64,000 bases of DNA from Lyophyllum atratum. Taxonomy: Eukaryota; Basidiomycota; Agaricomycetes; Agaricales; Lyophyllaceae. Below are positions 22,333 to 33,998 of this stretch, piece after piece. Position 1 is the first letter of the stretch. Every line of letters begins with the position of its first letter. The translations under genes were made by a program, and so were the position numbers. The DNA is taken from contig JACGCN010000029.1 in assembly GCA_014905825.1 (NCBI GenBank), positions 248,001 through 312,000 of the forward strand. The letters run 5' to 3'. The notes under the pieces were generated by a model. That model made no database searches. It had not been told where the DNA came from and worked only from the letters and a program-made list of their open reading frames with translations.

Positions 22333-22740
22333 AGCTAACCACCCTCTTTTCAGCACCCCCCTCGTTGGAAATCCATATAAGCGTGATGCATTGTCATCTT
22401 CTATCTTGTAGGCTGACATACCTCTTTCCAGCATCCCGCCTAACAAGATTCGACCCCCAAGGCCTCGACCGGCGAAGCAATAGTCAAGCCACCTGGCCTG
22501 GTGAGTGGCTCCCCTCGCTTGCGATTTCCGTGACTGATAACTCTGTCCTCAAAAGCGCCGCGGTCAGTATGTCCTGAGCATGGTGACTGGCCCCTCTTCC
22601 ACATAGGCTGACCACCCTTCATCCCTTCTTCCAGCACCCCGCCTAGTTTGAAAATCATATGAGCGTGGTGCGTTGTCATCTACTACCTCGTAGGCTGACG
22701 TACCTTCTTCCAGCATCCCGCTCAACAAGATTTGACCCCC
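22333..22740 (+). repeat. diverged direct duplication of about 130 bp
   Basis: The stretch 22333-22457 recurs at 22606-22740. Shared landmarks in order: GCTRACCACCCT, CAGCACCCC, ATATAAGCG/ATATGAGCG, TTGTCATCT, GTAGGCTGAC, TTCCAGCATCCCGC and AACAAGATT. A third, shorter piece (GCATGCCGCACAACAAGGTT) follows at about 22747. Both copies contain intron-like GTGAGT, CTRAC and YAG signals on the + strand. Confidence 0.75.
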
Positions 22741-22944
22741 TTCTAGCATGCCGCACAACAAGGTTCAAGCCTCAAACCCTCGACCAACCTAACCCAAGTC
22801 GCAAGAGTCAAGATCAGTCAAGACCTGGACCTGCGTGATGTGTGATTGCCTCCTTAGATAGTTGTATTGCATGTCCTGGGGGTGCTTGAGCGGGGCTTCC
22901 CGTGATCAAGGGCAGACGCGCGTCTCATTTCCGGGAGTCCAGAT

Positions 22945-23225
22945 CAGCGTCGTAGTACCTCGATGGCCTTTCCAACTGCCCTCACGGGTCGGGAGGACTC
23001 GACGACACACGAGATCCGCCCTGACCCAGCGGTAAGGCTGACACTACGCGGCTGAATCTTTCCGAGACGCGATTTGGACTCCCTCGGTCTTCTTTTTTTT
23101 TGTTTTTGCCTCCGGGCTCTTTTTGAGGGGCCGAGTTAGCGTCGATGAATCACGGTGGCCTGTCTGACTGCCCTTTTGGGGTTGGGAGGATTGGATGACA
23201 CGCGAGGAATCGACCAGCGACCTAT
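22945..23225 (+). repeat. two diverged tandem modules
   Basis: The segments from about 22950 and about 23143 share GCGTCGTAGTA/GCGTCGATGAA, TGGCCT, ACTGCCCT, GGGAGGA and GACACRCGAG in the same order about 190 bp apart. The second module is part of the 23119-23672 repeat. Confidence 0.6.
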
Positions 23226-23672
23226 AACACGATGGGCTGTCGGACCCTGCCCTGACCAGGCAGCTGGACGGTGCTGGACATTGTGAGGATAAACATCATA
23301 AAATCGCGACTCGTTTTGTGTTTCGTCTTCTCTGGGTCCCCTTTACTGTTTACTTGTCATTTTCCACCCGCTTCCCCCTTTTTTATTCGTAGCCAGCCAT
23401 GTTAAGCCGTCGTAGATTTCGAATAGGTGCAGAGTCCGAAGTGTGGTGTGATTTTGGTTTCCTAGTGCGTGTATATTGCCAGGATGTAACAGGTCAAATA
23501 GAGCATTTACGAATCCTTATCCCTGATAAAATACGTGATATTCATTGAGGTGATGGAACGCGCAGGTCGAGGTTCGTGCTGGTTCCCAGTGGTTGGGGGT
23601 CGAGGGCAAGATGGATCATATTTGGCGGAAGCCTGCTGGCCAAACTTCGAGGGATTTGATTGGCCGCGGCTT
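23119..23672 (+). repeat. dispersed repeat, copy 1 (inverted partner at window end)
   Basis: Matches the reverse complement of 63478-64000 along its length with many substitutions and small gaps. Anchors include GGACCCTGCCCTGACCAGGC, ATTGTGAGGATAAACA, CATAAAATCGCGA, ACTTGTCATTT and, at the far end, ATGGATCATATTTGGCG with GGCCAAAC and TTGATTGGCCGCGGC. Both copies keep a short frame starting MDHIWRKP. Identity of the element is unknown; its left end may lie further upstream because the partner is cut by the window edge. Confidence 0.85.
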
Positions 23673-24083
23673 TACCTTCTTCACTCCTGGTAAGTTCCGA
23701 TCTTCTTTCCGGCACCGTTGAGCAAGGAATTAGGGAACATGTAGAACTTCCCGGGAATAACATCCAGGTGACTGGAGAGACAAAGAGAAATTGCAAAATT
23801 TTTCAAGTGTATAGTTCGAATACTTCCAGAGAGACCGGCGCCAGATCCTCCCTTTTCAGCAGCCTGACTCAAGTGTCGACAAGCCAATAGCTCCGACTTT
23901 CCACTGAATTATCCTATCGTTCATAGAAAGTCAAGTCATAAGAAGTTCTCTGATCAGAGGTGTTTGCCTGCGAGATGAATAGAGGCGACCGCCTTGGCCC
24001 TTGGGCCTTGGCATTTGGCAAACATGGAATGAAAAGGAAATCTCCGAATCACTGTTTGCCTTATAAACATGCTTCGTTAGTGG

Positions 24084-25091
24084 TCATGGCTCTGAGGTTC
24101 CTGTCAACTGTGCTATCCGCCCATCCAGTAACTTCAGCATCGTATCCAAGCCCAGCAGAACACCTTCATCAGGGCCCTCACCAGGGGCTAGACGAGTATG
24201 TGCAAAGTCCACCAACTTCACGACATACGGAGGTCTATCGGGGACGGCGCGATCTTCGCCCCTTGCTGGGATTTGTGATAGCTGCCTCACTCCTGCCTCG
24301 GCTCGATTCCAATCGGCCTCATACATGATCAAGAGGCTCCCCCCTACCATCCGTATCTCAAACGACGCGTAGACCTCGCGGACCTTCCCCACAGTTTCTC
24401 GTATGCCGCGCAGGATTGGTATGAGGTACTTCCGTGGGAGGCCACCTGTCGCCGATCCGGTGCGCCTGGACGACTCGCAGGAGACAGGGAAGAACTGCGA
24501 TATGCCTTCAGGGAGCTCCGACACTTTGAGGGCTTTCCCATACGATTTCGGTGTGGAGATTGCTTCGGACGTCGTGTTTTTGTACACCTGAAGATCTTCC
24601 CCATTAGAATTTCGTGTCGATCCCTATAAAGCGACACGGGTAAGAAAGAGTCGTACCTGGAACTCAGTCAATCGAACCCCCGTCCTCAGCGACGTCGTCT
24701 CACGTGCCGTCTTCTCCATCCGTAGTACCTTGTCCGACTCCATGAACTCGTCGTAAAACACCGTGCCAAGCTTCACATCCAAGGTATTGGGCTTGACGAA
24801 CGCGTTGCAGAGGTTCTCCAAAACTAAGGACTGTGTTCGGCCGGGTGGTATCGGAATGCCACCAACATGGGCGGGCCCCTCTCCCTGATATTCTGACAGC
24901 GTGCCCAGAAACTTGGGTATGAACGGTCGCAAGCGCGCGAGGTGTGGGCTTTGATTGAGGGTTTCGTAGAACTGGTGTTCGGTGGGGAAGGCGGGTTTGA
25001 TAATGAGGGAGCCGTCACTAGTCGTTCGCATGCCTGCATGGCCGATGATTCTAAATGGTGTGGTTGGGAGGCCGGAATATGAAGATTGCAT
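24084..25091 (-). CDS. ARG82: inositol polyphosphate (multi)kinase
   Basis: IPK-family kinase, closest in length and motifs to IPMK/Arg82, which phosphorylates IP3 and IP4 in the nucleus and links to arginine and phosphate regulation. Two exons, 25091-24657 and 24587-24084, 312 residues. Motifs: GHAGMRTTSDGSLIIKPAF, the PxxxDxKLG signature PNTLDVKLG, KTARETTSLRTGVRLTEFQV, GGSLLIMYE and KLVDFAHTR with GPDEGVLLGLDTM. The short length argues against the larger IP6 kinase Kcs1. A short out-of-frame upstream ATG reading frame overlaps the start (from about 25123) and could dampen translation. The next gene is divergent, 903 bp away. Confidence 0.92.
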
Positions 25092-25994
25092 GTTGGTTTG
25101 CAAACGAGTGGGGAAACGAGCGCATTTTGACGAACGTTCTTGCAACTAGTGCTGTGCGGCTGATTGACAGCTCATCACAAATGGGCCTAGTTCGTGTCAT
25201 TGATTAAATAAATTACGAAACGACGTTGGAGAGTGATCCACTTACTCTTGTGATACTAATTTCACGCCCGTTAAGCTGACTAGTTCATCGACCATATCCA
25301 TGCGTCTCCAAGGTATAGTATGTACATTTGTGAAGTCCTTCATGCTGGTGATCTAGGAAGCGTTATAAGAATGGCAACTAGTACGAGGGAGCGCAAGGAA
25401 CCACGGGATCAGGTACGTGATCGAAGCGAAGATAGGCGAAGATCTGCATCTTATTCGGAGTGGTCGCGTGCCGGCTACTGAACTCGAATGATAAGACCGA
25501 TGCGGGTCAGTGACACTGAAGATTGCTGGGCGGTGTTGCTCGACCGCTGTCGAGCATGCCAGAGACTCTGGAGTCACTGTCAAGTGAGTTGAACAGGATA
25601 GACAGAAACGACAGCCAGGGCCAGACTGTATTTCACTGACACGTGCACCACTGCATTTCAACCCAGCGAATTGCCAGCGAAACCTAGCGAAACCACTGTG
25701 GTTTATGGTGCTGACACGGGCGTAGACAGACGCGATTAATCGTTTCTCAAACCTAGGCCATATGCATGCTTATGACTTCTTGGTAGGTTAAAAGAAATAA
25801 CGCCTTGGATGACTTACAAATTTGTATGGCTTAGTAGAAAAGGTTTTCTGATGCTCAGCCCAGGGGCCAGCTCAGCCTGGGTAGACAGCCCTTAGCTATT
25901 GCACAACGAGTGTTCCTTGGAAGAGCCTCAGAATATCGCTGCTTGAAATTTACATCGTAGATTCTCCACGACCAGCAGTCACTAGTCAGCCACC
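25092..25994. promoter_or_regulatory. divergent intergenic region, IPMK / PL14-like gene
   Basis: 903 bp shared upstream region. No clear ORF: a 102-codon minus frame (25353-25661) lacks an ATG start and any family pattern. No obvious TATA near either gene. Confidence 0.5.
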
Positions 25995-27742
25995 ATGAAA
26001 GATTTCAGTCACCATTGCGCCCTCTCCCTCTTAGACCACATCCGCATGTCCGTGTCCCTCCTTGCCGCGGCCTCAACGCCAGGCCTCCTGAGCGCCGCTT
26101 CCATAATAGCATCCCACCCTCCAACAATAGTTCCTGTCCTTTGGATAACAGAAACCGTCTCCAGCATCGCCGCCGTGCAGAACACCATTCCAAGCCCGAC
26201 ACAATCTCCAATCCTCTCTGCCGTCAGCCCACCCGCACCTCCGCACCCCCTGGCCGTAATACCAATCATGTCAGGGCCAAGTGCCCCCCCTCCTTCCTCA
26301 ACACAAGCGCCACCTCCGCTCTCCACCATAACCAAACTACTAACCGTCACCGAAACATTAACCATCACGGTGTCAGCCTCCCCCTCTCCCATCTCTCCCC
26401 CACCACCGCCCCCTTCTTCTTCACAGACCTCGACAACTTCGGAGGAGCCGAGCACTCCGAGTGCAACATGGAGAGCCCCAGCCCAAATGGCCGACCTCAC
26501 CGCCTTCAAAATCTCCAAATTCGGGGGCGGACGGGACAACCTCGAGATCGTCCAGAGCATCCCCCCAGACGCCATGGACCCCGCTCTCCTCCTCACCTCC
26601 TCCCCCCCACCCCCCGACGAATCCGCGCTAAGACTCCTCTACCCCGCCGGCTCCATCAACCCCGCCCAGCGTCCCATCGGTGGCGCCCAATTCTACGCTG
26701 CCCCGCTCGACCTCACGGGCGCGCGCAATGTGACGCTCTCGTACAGCGTCTTCTTCCCGGCGGATTTCGAGTGGGTGCGCGCGGGGAAGCTGCCGGGCTT
26801 GTATGGCGGGCATGAGGGGTGTTCGGGCGGGAATGAGGCGACGAGGTGTTTTAGCACGAGGTTGATGTGGAGGAAGCGCGGGATGGGGGAGTTATATCTC
26901 GTGCGTTTCTCTGTCTTATTTCCCTCCACGGGACTTCATAATACGTGGAACTGATGATCTTTTGTGCTTTGGTGGGGGTAGTATGCACCAAAGGATATGC
27001 AAACAGCGAGTCTCTGCGGGGACCCCCAGTCGACGTGCGATGCCGCATATGGGTTCTCCATCGGCCGCGGGTGCTTCTCATTCGCACGGGGGGCATGGAC
27101 GACAGTCACACAGACCGTGACGCTCAACACGCCCGGGCTTCAAGACGGCTCATTCACGCTCGACGTCAACGGGGAGCGCGTCCTCGAACGGAACGACGTA
27201 TATTACCGGGGCGCCCCGTCGCGGTCCAGTCCTCCCGTCACTACGACCACGGAGGACGCGGGGCTGGGCGGGCTGCTGGGGCCGCTGTTGGGCGGCCTTC
27301 TTCGACCGGGGCCGGAGACGGAAGCTGCGCTGCCGATACCGACGGGAGGGCAGGATGAGGGGGATGGGGGGTATGCTGCGATGAATCCGATGTACGAGGC
27401 CCAGCATGAGTTGGTCGTCCAGGCTGCTCCCACCACCGAGATGGAAAGTCCGACCATCGTGATGACGGGGTATTCCCAGCAAACGACTGCACCTCCCTCG
27501 CCTTTGCCCCTCGCACAACGAGCAATCGCAATTGAGACGGCGGAGGAAGATCCACCAGTCGGGTTCACTGGTCTCTTTTTCAGGTGTGCAACTCATTTCC
27601 CCCTAACGTCCTGTTCCAAACTTGTTCTAACACCTCCCTTTCGCGTGATAGCACGTTTTTCGGCGGCCATGATGAGCGTTACGCAACGCCCCGGGCTCAA
27701 TATGTATGGTTCAAGGACTTTGCCATGTCCCACAATTCATGA
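25995..27742 (+). CDS. PL14-like polysaccharide lyase domain protein, secreted
   Basis: Resembles fungal polysaccharide lyase family 14 (alginate/glucuronan lyase jelly roll). Exons: 25995-26900, 26982-about 27582, and a last exon ending at 27742. The first ATG gives a 17-residue lead; the second Met (26046) begins a better signal peptide, MSVSLLAAASTPGLLSA. Residues up to about 160 are Pro/Ser/Thr rich. The catalytic domain shows LSYSVFFPADFEWVRAGKLP, GLYGGHEGCSGG, CFSTRLMWRKRGMGELYL, GFSIGRGCFSFARGAWT, VTLNTPGLQDGSFTLDVNG, and the final strand STFFGGHDERYATP then QYVWFKDFA. About 125 residues of low complexity (DNA 27220-27570) interrupt the domain before its last strand, which is unusual. 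Enzyme activity is inferred only from the fold motifs. Confidence 0.82.
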
Positions 27743-27936
27743 ATATGATTTCGCCATCCTGTGGTTTTTGTGTGTGTAGAGTCGCGGTCGTGATCGAGAA
27801 AGGGGCGTGATTCGATATTATTATCATAGCAATAAATATGTTTTGATGCATGGCAATGCAAGTGCGATCGTGCGGAAGTCCGATTTCTATGGGGTATATT
27901 TGCAGTCTCGGACCCAGGGAATGAGGATGAGGGGAC

Positions 27937-29905
27937 CTAAGACCGCATATGAGGAGTCTTTGCGAAGAGCTGTACGATTTCGAAGCAGATTGCTAGGAGG
28001 ATCTGGCCCACGAGGTCCATGAGTGCCGAATGGATGGGGAGGGCGTACATATCGGGATCCCGTCCCTTGGACCAGAGGAAGTTGGTGAGAAACTTGGCGA
28101 CATACAGAGAGATCAACACCTGTCATTACCAGAGACCACATGTCAGCCAGTGCGCGGGAACTTTCAGATAGTGAGAGGAGAAGACGTACGGCGAAGAAAA
28201 AGAATACAATAGAGAACGCAACGAATATGAAGGGAAGGTGCAGCCAGCCGAGGCCGCGGAGAACGGCGAGGAATATGATTTCTACGGGAAGTGTGACGAA
28301 CAGGAGAGTGAACATGACGAGTTTTGTGCTTGGTTCCGGGGCGTTCCTGCCGGTCGCGCTGCGGGTCGAGATGGGTGATATGGCTAGCGCTGCGGCGTGA
28401 AGAGATGTGGATAGCCGGGATACCAGGATCGAACCAACGCTTCCTGGTAAGCCTGGATGTGGCAGAGCATATAGTCAGTCTTCAATAGAGGAGAGAAGGG
28501 GGGCGACATACCACTGATGACGACGGCGAGGAGAGCGAAGCCTTCGTATCGGCTAACAAATCTGTCGAGCACGATACCCGTCCCGGTGCTGATGACCATT
28601 GCGCCGAAGAGTGGAGTCCAGCCCTGGGTAAGCAGTGGCCGGACGTGTTTGTTCCGAATTGTGAGCACGAAGCAGGCGACAGCGAAGACGACGATGAAGA
28701 TGCCGAGAAACAAGGGGATGGGGGTGTTGATGACCCTAATTAATATAGTGGAGGTACCGCCGAAGAAACAAAGGGTAACGAGATCGCCTAGGCAGGAGGC
28801 AACAGGGGGCGCGATGTTATCTGCAAGAAATATGTGTGAGGGTCCGGGAGGCGGTCAAGTTGGTGGTGGGGCTCACCGGGATCCCGGCCGTAGCGTCTAC
28901 AGAGTACGATAAGCGTGCACATGAAAGATCCGAGAACTATGCTAGACATGCACGCCGCAGTCATAGCCGTAGAAGCCACCATGACGAGGCTGGGTAAGGA
29001 GTTAGACGACGGGAAGAAGAGCAACGGAAATGACTCACTGTGTGAAAGTAAATGCACCATAATCATCAGACTTGGGGAGAGGGATGGGTCTTCTGGAATC
29101 AAGGATACCAGATTCCAGGACATGAGCAATGGCACGCGCCGTCATATTCGTTGGAGAGGTATTATTTAATGGGGCAGCGAGTGAAGCACCCGGAGCGACA
29201 TGCGGGAGAGCGAGGCCGAGTATCAATACAACGCACGCCGCGATAAACGAAACGACCGCAGCTTGCACCTGCAGCAGGGACAAGTTGCCGAAAATAAGAG
29301 ACCTGCGAAGGGCTGGGTCGTCGAGGTCGCCGACATTAGCGGCGGTACCGAGGCGGGCGGATAAGTTCATTTCTAAGTTTCCCTTGAGGTTCAAAACCAC
29401 GGGTATAATCATTATGAGCTGGTGGACCTCTTTCATGGCTTGCCAGCGCTAAGAGGGTATGAGGGTCCATGGTATTGCAGATATTCTCGTGACAGACAAC
29501 TTACGGAAACCTGATCCAACAGCTCCCCGGTAAACAAGAGGCCTATGGTCGTGAAGAGAAGGGTAGGTGCGCTCTGAAAGACATTCAGTGGCGGGAATGG
29601 GAGATACGTTTGACACGTACCTCGATGACGATATTGCCAATTTGCGGCCATAATTTTCCGACAGAATTGACAACTTGCGCGCGAGCATGAGCGCGTTGTG
29701 GCGAACCAAGGAGAGCCTGGCTGGTGTCTTCGCCGTCGTCCTCGTCGTCCTCGTCGTCTAGGTCCTGCCAGCGTGTGCCATGGCCGTTTTGCTGCAGCGG
29801 CGAGTGTGGCCTCTTAACCACATCCTCGAGACCAATCATCTCTATATCATCTTCTAAAGAGCCGTTCCCTGGTAATTGCGCGTTCCCTGGTGATTGCGAG
29901 TTCAT
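27937..29905 (-). CDS. SLC41/MgtE-type divalent cation transporter
   Basis: Multi-pass Mg2+ channel/transporter of the SLC41 (MgtE-like) family. ATG at 29905. An acidic cytosolic N-terminus (WQDLDDEDDEDDGEDT) is followed by two MgtE half-domains. The first holds PTLLFTTIGLLFTGELLDQV, LNLKGNLEMNLSARLGTAAN and AAVVSFIAACVVLILGLALP. A DNIAPPVASCLGDLVTLCFF segment follows, the ion-pore signature of the family. The second half holds PLFGAMVISTGTGIVLDRFV, SILVSRLSTSLHAAAL, VMFTLLFVTLPVEIIFLAVL and the last helices LISLYVAKFLTNFLW and DLVGQILLAICFEIVQLFA. Stop TAG at 27937-27939. Many short exons; boundaries approximate. Membrane location (vacuole or plasma) cannot be told from the sequence. Confidence 0.92.
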
Positions 29906-30220
29906 GGCGACGCTGGTGCAGCGAGAATCCAGCAGCAGGAGTCGCGCATGGGTTGCGGTTGCCTAGAATAGTTTATTTATTATTTATTTTCTACAATGTG
30001 ATAAGCCCGTGCGAAGTATTATGCAATGAACCCGTGATGTAAACCCAGTGTTCGCACCTTGTTCCCGACCTTGAATCACGACCGCGGCGGGCTCGAAATC
30101 TCGAGAACCCGCAGGACAACTTGCTCTAATTTCCAGTAATCTGGATCCAGCGCCCTAATATTGCGCCCTGGGCCGGCGACCGACCTCGTACAACGAGGAA
30201 TAAGGCCAATTTCACGAGAA
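29906..30220. promoter_or_regulatory. divergent intergenic region, SLC41 / ADA3
   Basis: 315 bp between two opposite start codons. An AT-rich stretch (TTTATTTATTATTTATTTTC) near 29970 is the only notable feature. Confidence 0.5.
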
Positions 30221-32517
30221 ATGGCGTCCAAATTAACAGCGTACTATCTACCGACTCCTATCCAATCTTCGCTCCTCAAAAAGGCCCCGGACTCCATTCC
30301 TCCGACGAATGACCTTGAGCTGCTGCATGATGAGCTCAGAGAACTCAGGAAGATGAGCCTCGCTCGGTCGAAGAAGGCCGGCGAGGATCTGAAGGCTATC
30401 GAAGAGTCTATGCGCCGTATGAAGGAGAAGGAGAAGGGAAAGGCGAAGGCGATTGATAAAGTCAAACGCGAACGTGATTGTACGTGTATTCCGCTGATAC
30501 GCGTCGTTCAATTTCTGATATTCTATATGTCCCACCTCCGTTCCCGATTTCCAAATTGCCTCCGTACCATGACATTCTTCCATGCACATGGGTTTTTGTT
30601 ACCCACCTATGAACTGGAAATCGGCCTCTTCATGTGCATGCCAATTAAAATGCTATACTTGATATCTATTCGAAATGTGGCACTACACGCTCGTCCATGG
30701 GACACACCAACTCCTCAGTCACGCCCTCTCTGGACGTCGATGATGTGAAGTCAGTGACTCCGTACAACGGACACAAAACTAAGCCCCGCCTGTCCTCGCA
30801 TCCCGTGCATTCGTTACCGGCGTCGAGCCGGTCGTCACTTGATCCCCGTAGATCGTAAGTCGCAAGCTATATCCATGTGACAAGCGACTGATAATCCATT
30901 CAGCGCTGCGGAAGACCTCAAGAAGAAGAAGAAAAAACGGAAACGTGAATTCGAAGACAGCGACGCCGAACGCGGTAATGCCCCCTCTCATCCTTCTAAC
31001 CGACATAGCTAACACCACACCTAGACTTACAGCGACCGCGGAAATCAACACCCCCCGCACCTCAGGTCCAAATCCACCCACCTCCCAAAGCCCAGAAATC
31101 CATCGCCTCAACATCCCAATCCCATCTGAAGGTGCGTCATCACCATAACCCTCTCCCCCCAACTAACGCCCTGAATCCACAGACCCAAGGCGGGCCCGAC
31201 TTCAGCGTCCCACAACCCTACGCCCTCCTCCCCCCACGCCCCCCAATACCCCCACCCCCGATACCCGGACCCTCCAAACCGACCGAAGTAACCGAAGACT
31301 TCAGCCGATCCAAACAACCTTCCCAAATCACCGTACACACATTCTACAGCAGCATCGAGCCGTGGATGCGGCCCATCCGCGAAGAAGACGTCGGGTTCCT
31401 GGAACACACCAACGACGAGGTCGAGCCGTACATCTTGCCCAAGCTCGGGCGGCACTACCTCGAGGTATGGGAAGACCAGGACGCCGGGCTCATCTCCATA
31501 CCCCCTGTGCTCATGGCAGGGGGGGCGGGGGCGGGACAGTCGGACTTTGCAGCGCCGACGCCGAAGTGGGATCCATCGACGCTGATGGAGGCGGATCTGG
31601 TGACGGAGGAGAGGGGGCATGGGCCGTTGACGGAGCGGGTGATCAGTGCGTTGTTGCCGATGCCGGATTTGACGGTGTGGAAGGGGGTGAAGGCGGCGGA
31701 GGATGCGATGGAGGGGCGGCCCGGGGGGAGTGGGGCGGCGGCGGCGAGGAGGGAGAGGCTGAATGTTACGGATTTGGAGGTGCGGATTAGGGATACGATG
31801 CGGTATCATGGGTTGTTGGACGGGGTGGTAGGTTTTTCCTGCCTTCTTACTATTTTGTTTTTTTGTCTGAAGATGTGCGCGTAGCCCGACTACTCGGAAA
31901 AGGTGGACGACCCCATCGCGACTGCCCTCCGCCACGCGCAGCGCGAGCTCCGCACAGTCGTAGCAACCAACAAAGCACGAAGAGCACGACTCGTCTCCAT
32001 CGCGCGCGACAGACTCGGGTACCAAGAATACCTCGACCTACGCGACTCCATCGACAAGAACATCACCAACACCTACGCCAAGCTCCAGCGCAAAGATGTG
32101 CCCAAGCTCTCCAAGAAGAAGAAACACACCAAATCCGATCCTTCACTCGAAGCAGCCAACGGTGTCCCCTCTACCGGCGCCGGTGTCCTCCCCGGGCCCT
32201 GCCCCGCCGCACTGGGCTTACAGACGGACGATGAGATGCAGCTGCGCATCACGGACCAGCTGAAGCAGCTTGTGGATACGCGGAGGCAGTGGGTGGATGA
32301 GGTGGGAAGGGTGTTTGAGGAGAAGCAGAGGGAGCAGCCGGGGAGGGTGTGGGGGTTCCCGTTGGAGAGTGTGTATCAGGGCGTGGATGAAGAGGTCCGG
32401 AAGATGCTCAGTCACGGGAATCTGGAGGAGTTTGAGTCGCAGCCCGCGCCTCCGCCACGGACTGAGGGGAGTAAGGGGAAAGCGAGGGAGCAGGGCAATG
32501 AGATGGATGTGGGGTGA
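30221..32517 (+). CDS. ADA3: SAGA/ADA complex subunit Ada3 (Ngg1)
   Basis: Adaptor that joins Gcn5 and Ada2 in the histone-acetylation module of SAGA. ATG at 30221 starts MASKLTAYYLPTPIQSS. The N-terminal region has a Lys-rich coiled coil (RRMKEKEKGKAKAIDKVKRE), then a Pro-rich linker across several introns. The conserved C-terminal Ada3 domain begins at HTFYSSIEPWMRPIREEDVG and continues with LPKLGRHYLEVWEDQD, GPLTERVISALLP, LEVRIRDTMRYHGLLD, PDYSEKVDDPIATALRHAQ and ARDRLGYQEYLDLRDSIDKN. The final exon, from about 31884 to 32517, ends in a charged tail. The intron between about 30480 and 30718 is long for this genome and might hide a missed exon. Location: nucleus. Confidence 0.92.
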
Positions 32518-32766
32518 TTGTTTCATCGGCATATGCATCGAAATCTGCTATGGGCTTCTACGCATTTGACACCTCTTTTAATAACGTTATTCCTTCATTG
32601 TGCATGTCCCTGTTCTCCATACGTTTTTGTAGTTTGTACGTTGCATACTCACCCGATCTGCTCTCTATTGATCGAGTTGTTTTTCTTCTGGACTCATAGA
32701 TGGTGGAATGTCAAGAAGTGTAATTCTCGTGATAGAGAGAGGTATAGAAAATGTGATAGGCAGGTA

Positions 32767-33727
32767 TCATGAAGTCTTTGCCTTTTTCTGTTTCTTCTCC
32801 GGTGGCGCCTCCCCATCACCCTTCCTCTTCTTCCCTTTCGCTTTCTTCGTGTCTACCTCTGGAGACTCGGCTTTCGTATGCTTGGTTTTTTTCTGTGTCG
32901 GTGACGGAGGAGCCGCGGGGGTATCGACAGCCATTTGCACGTCGGTGCTTGTATCTGCTTCCTGGACGCCATTCGTAGACCCGAACGGCAGGAATCTGTG
33001 TGTGAGCGCCTCTTTCGGATGGTTTTCTCGTGGCGTTCTGGCATAGGGCTCTATAGGCCCCGTTGATGAGGGATCGGGAGTCGGTGCTACGGGCTGCGCA
33101 GAGAAGACTATATGTCGCGCAATTGGCTTCGGTGCTGTAGGACGGATTAGCGGTCAGAGCAGTCCTTTGTAGAAGGTTCTCGCTGCACGTACCGGGATAT
33201 AGCTTCCCCTTCTTGCTTTTTCGTGGCAGAAGACACGAGAGGCCTTTGATTTCCTCGCCGCCGATACCGTGTTCATCGTCATCGCCGACGGACCATATAT
33301 CGAACGTCGCATGCTTGCGTTTGAGCGTGCCCGTCCGTGACGTCTTCGGGGCGGGTGGAACTTCTATCGTCGTACTCTCCAAATACTTCGGTTTCACCTA
33401 TAGATACACCGAGGATAATTAGCACATACCCTAAGGGACTGTACAATACAACATGTCACGCACACTTTCTGGCACGCGAATCAGCCACAACTCGAGATCG
33501 TCATCGTTCGCGAGGGCATCCCAGTCGAATTCTCCCGCATCCCCTACGTTTTGAAGAAGAGTAGCGCCCGCTGGAGGCTTGTAGTCCCAGTGCGGATCGA
33601 CGCCTTCATTCTTGCCCTGTTCACCGCCGCGTGAAACGGCTTTTTTCTTCCCTTTTTCCTTGATCTGTTTGGTTACTTTCGCTATCTCGGGTTCTGGTGA
33701 TGAGGAGGAGGATTCTGAGGAAGACAT
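32767..33727 (-). CDS. RPA34: RNA polymerase I subunit A34.5
   Basis: Subunit of the A49-A34.5 heterodimer of Pol I, in the nucleolus. I choose the ATG at 33727 (MSSSESSSSSPEPEIAK), because the longer open frame upstream of it lacks an ATG. The core WDYKPPAGATLLQNVGDAGE and FDWDALANDDDLELWLIRVP, then PESVKPKYLESTTIEVPP (after an intron with donor GTGCGT), matches A34.5. A third exon gives APKPIARHIVFS. The C-terminus is strongly basic (KKAKGKKRKGDGEAPPEKKQ), the usual nucleolar-type tail. Stop TGA at 32767-32769. It shares a 270-bp divergent upstream region with the RING gene. Confidence 0.9.
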
Positions 33728-33998
33728 GGGTAGGTTGGGATGGATGCTAGGGCTGTTGAACGGAGCAGCGGATGTCAAGGTAGATTCAAATTTCTGAGGG
33801 TATTGCCTTGTGTTTATAACACGAGCAAGCAGCGGCGAGCGGGCCGTTGACGCGTATTGGAACAATGCACGTGCCACTGCAGTTCTACCGCGACCACCAC
33901 CATTGAATCAAGTTTGGAGGCTACGCGCTAGACCTCTATGCTTCCTTATACCCTTCTCCAACCCATTTAATCGCGCTTGAAGGAGATACAAACTCAAG

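Larger units (their letters stand above)
21185..24083. other. 2.9-kb gene-poor, repeat-bearing region
   Basis: No convincing gene. It holds a TATA-like GGTATAAAG at 22097 followed by a pyrimidine-rich stretch, a diverged direct duplication with good splice signals (22333-22740), a tandem module at 22945-23225, and the 23119-23672 repeat whose inverted copy ends the window. Short frames at 21479-21797 and 23660-23890 show no family features. Confidence 0.6.

Noticed and set aside
25353..25661. 102-codon minus frame between IPMK and the PL14-like gene
   Set aside because: Starts at TTG, composition is like noncoding DNA, and it shows no motif.
26009..26596. 195-codon minus frame inside the PL14-like gene
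   Set aside because: Gly/Val-rich shadow of the Pro/Thr/Ser-rich + strand exon.
31108..32025. 305-codon minus frame inside ADA3
   Set aside because: Shadow of the GC-rich ADA3 coding exons; the + strand carries the conserved Ada3 domain.
33728..33877. N-terminal extension of A34.5 resembling a mitochondrial presequence
   Set aside because: The extended frame has no ATG, only GTG; the ATG at 33727 with the Ser/Glu-rich start fits the family.
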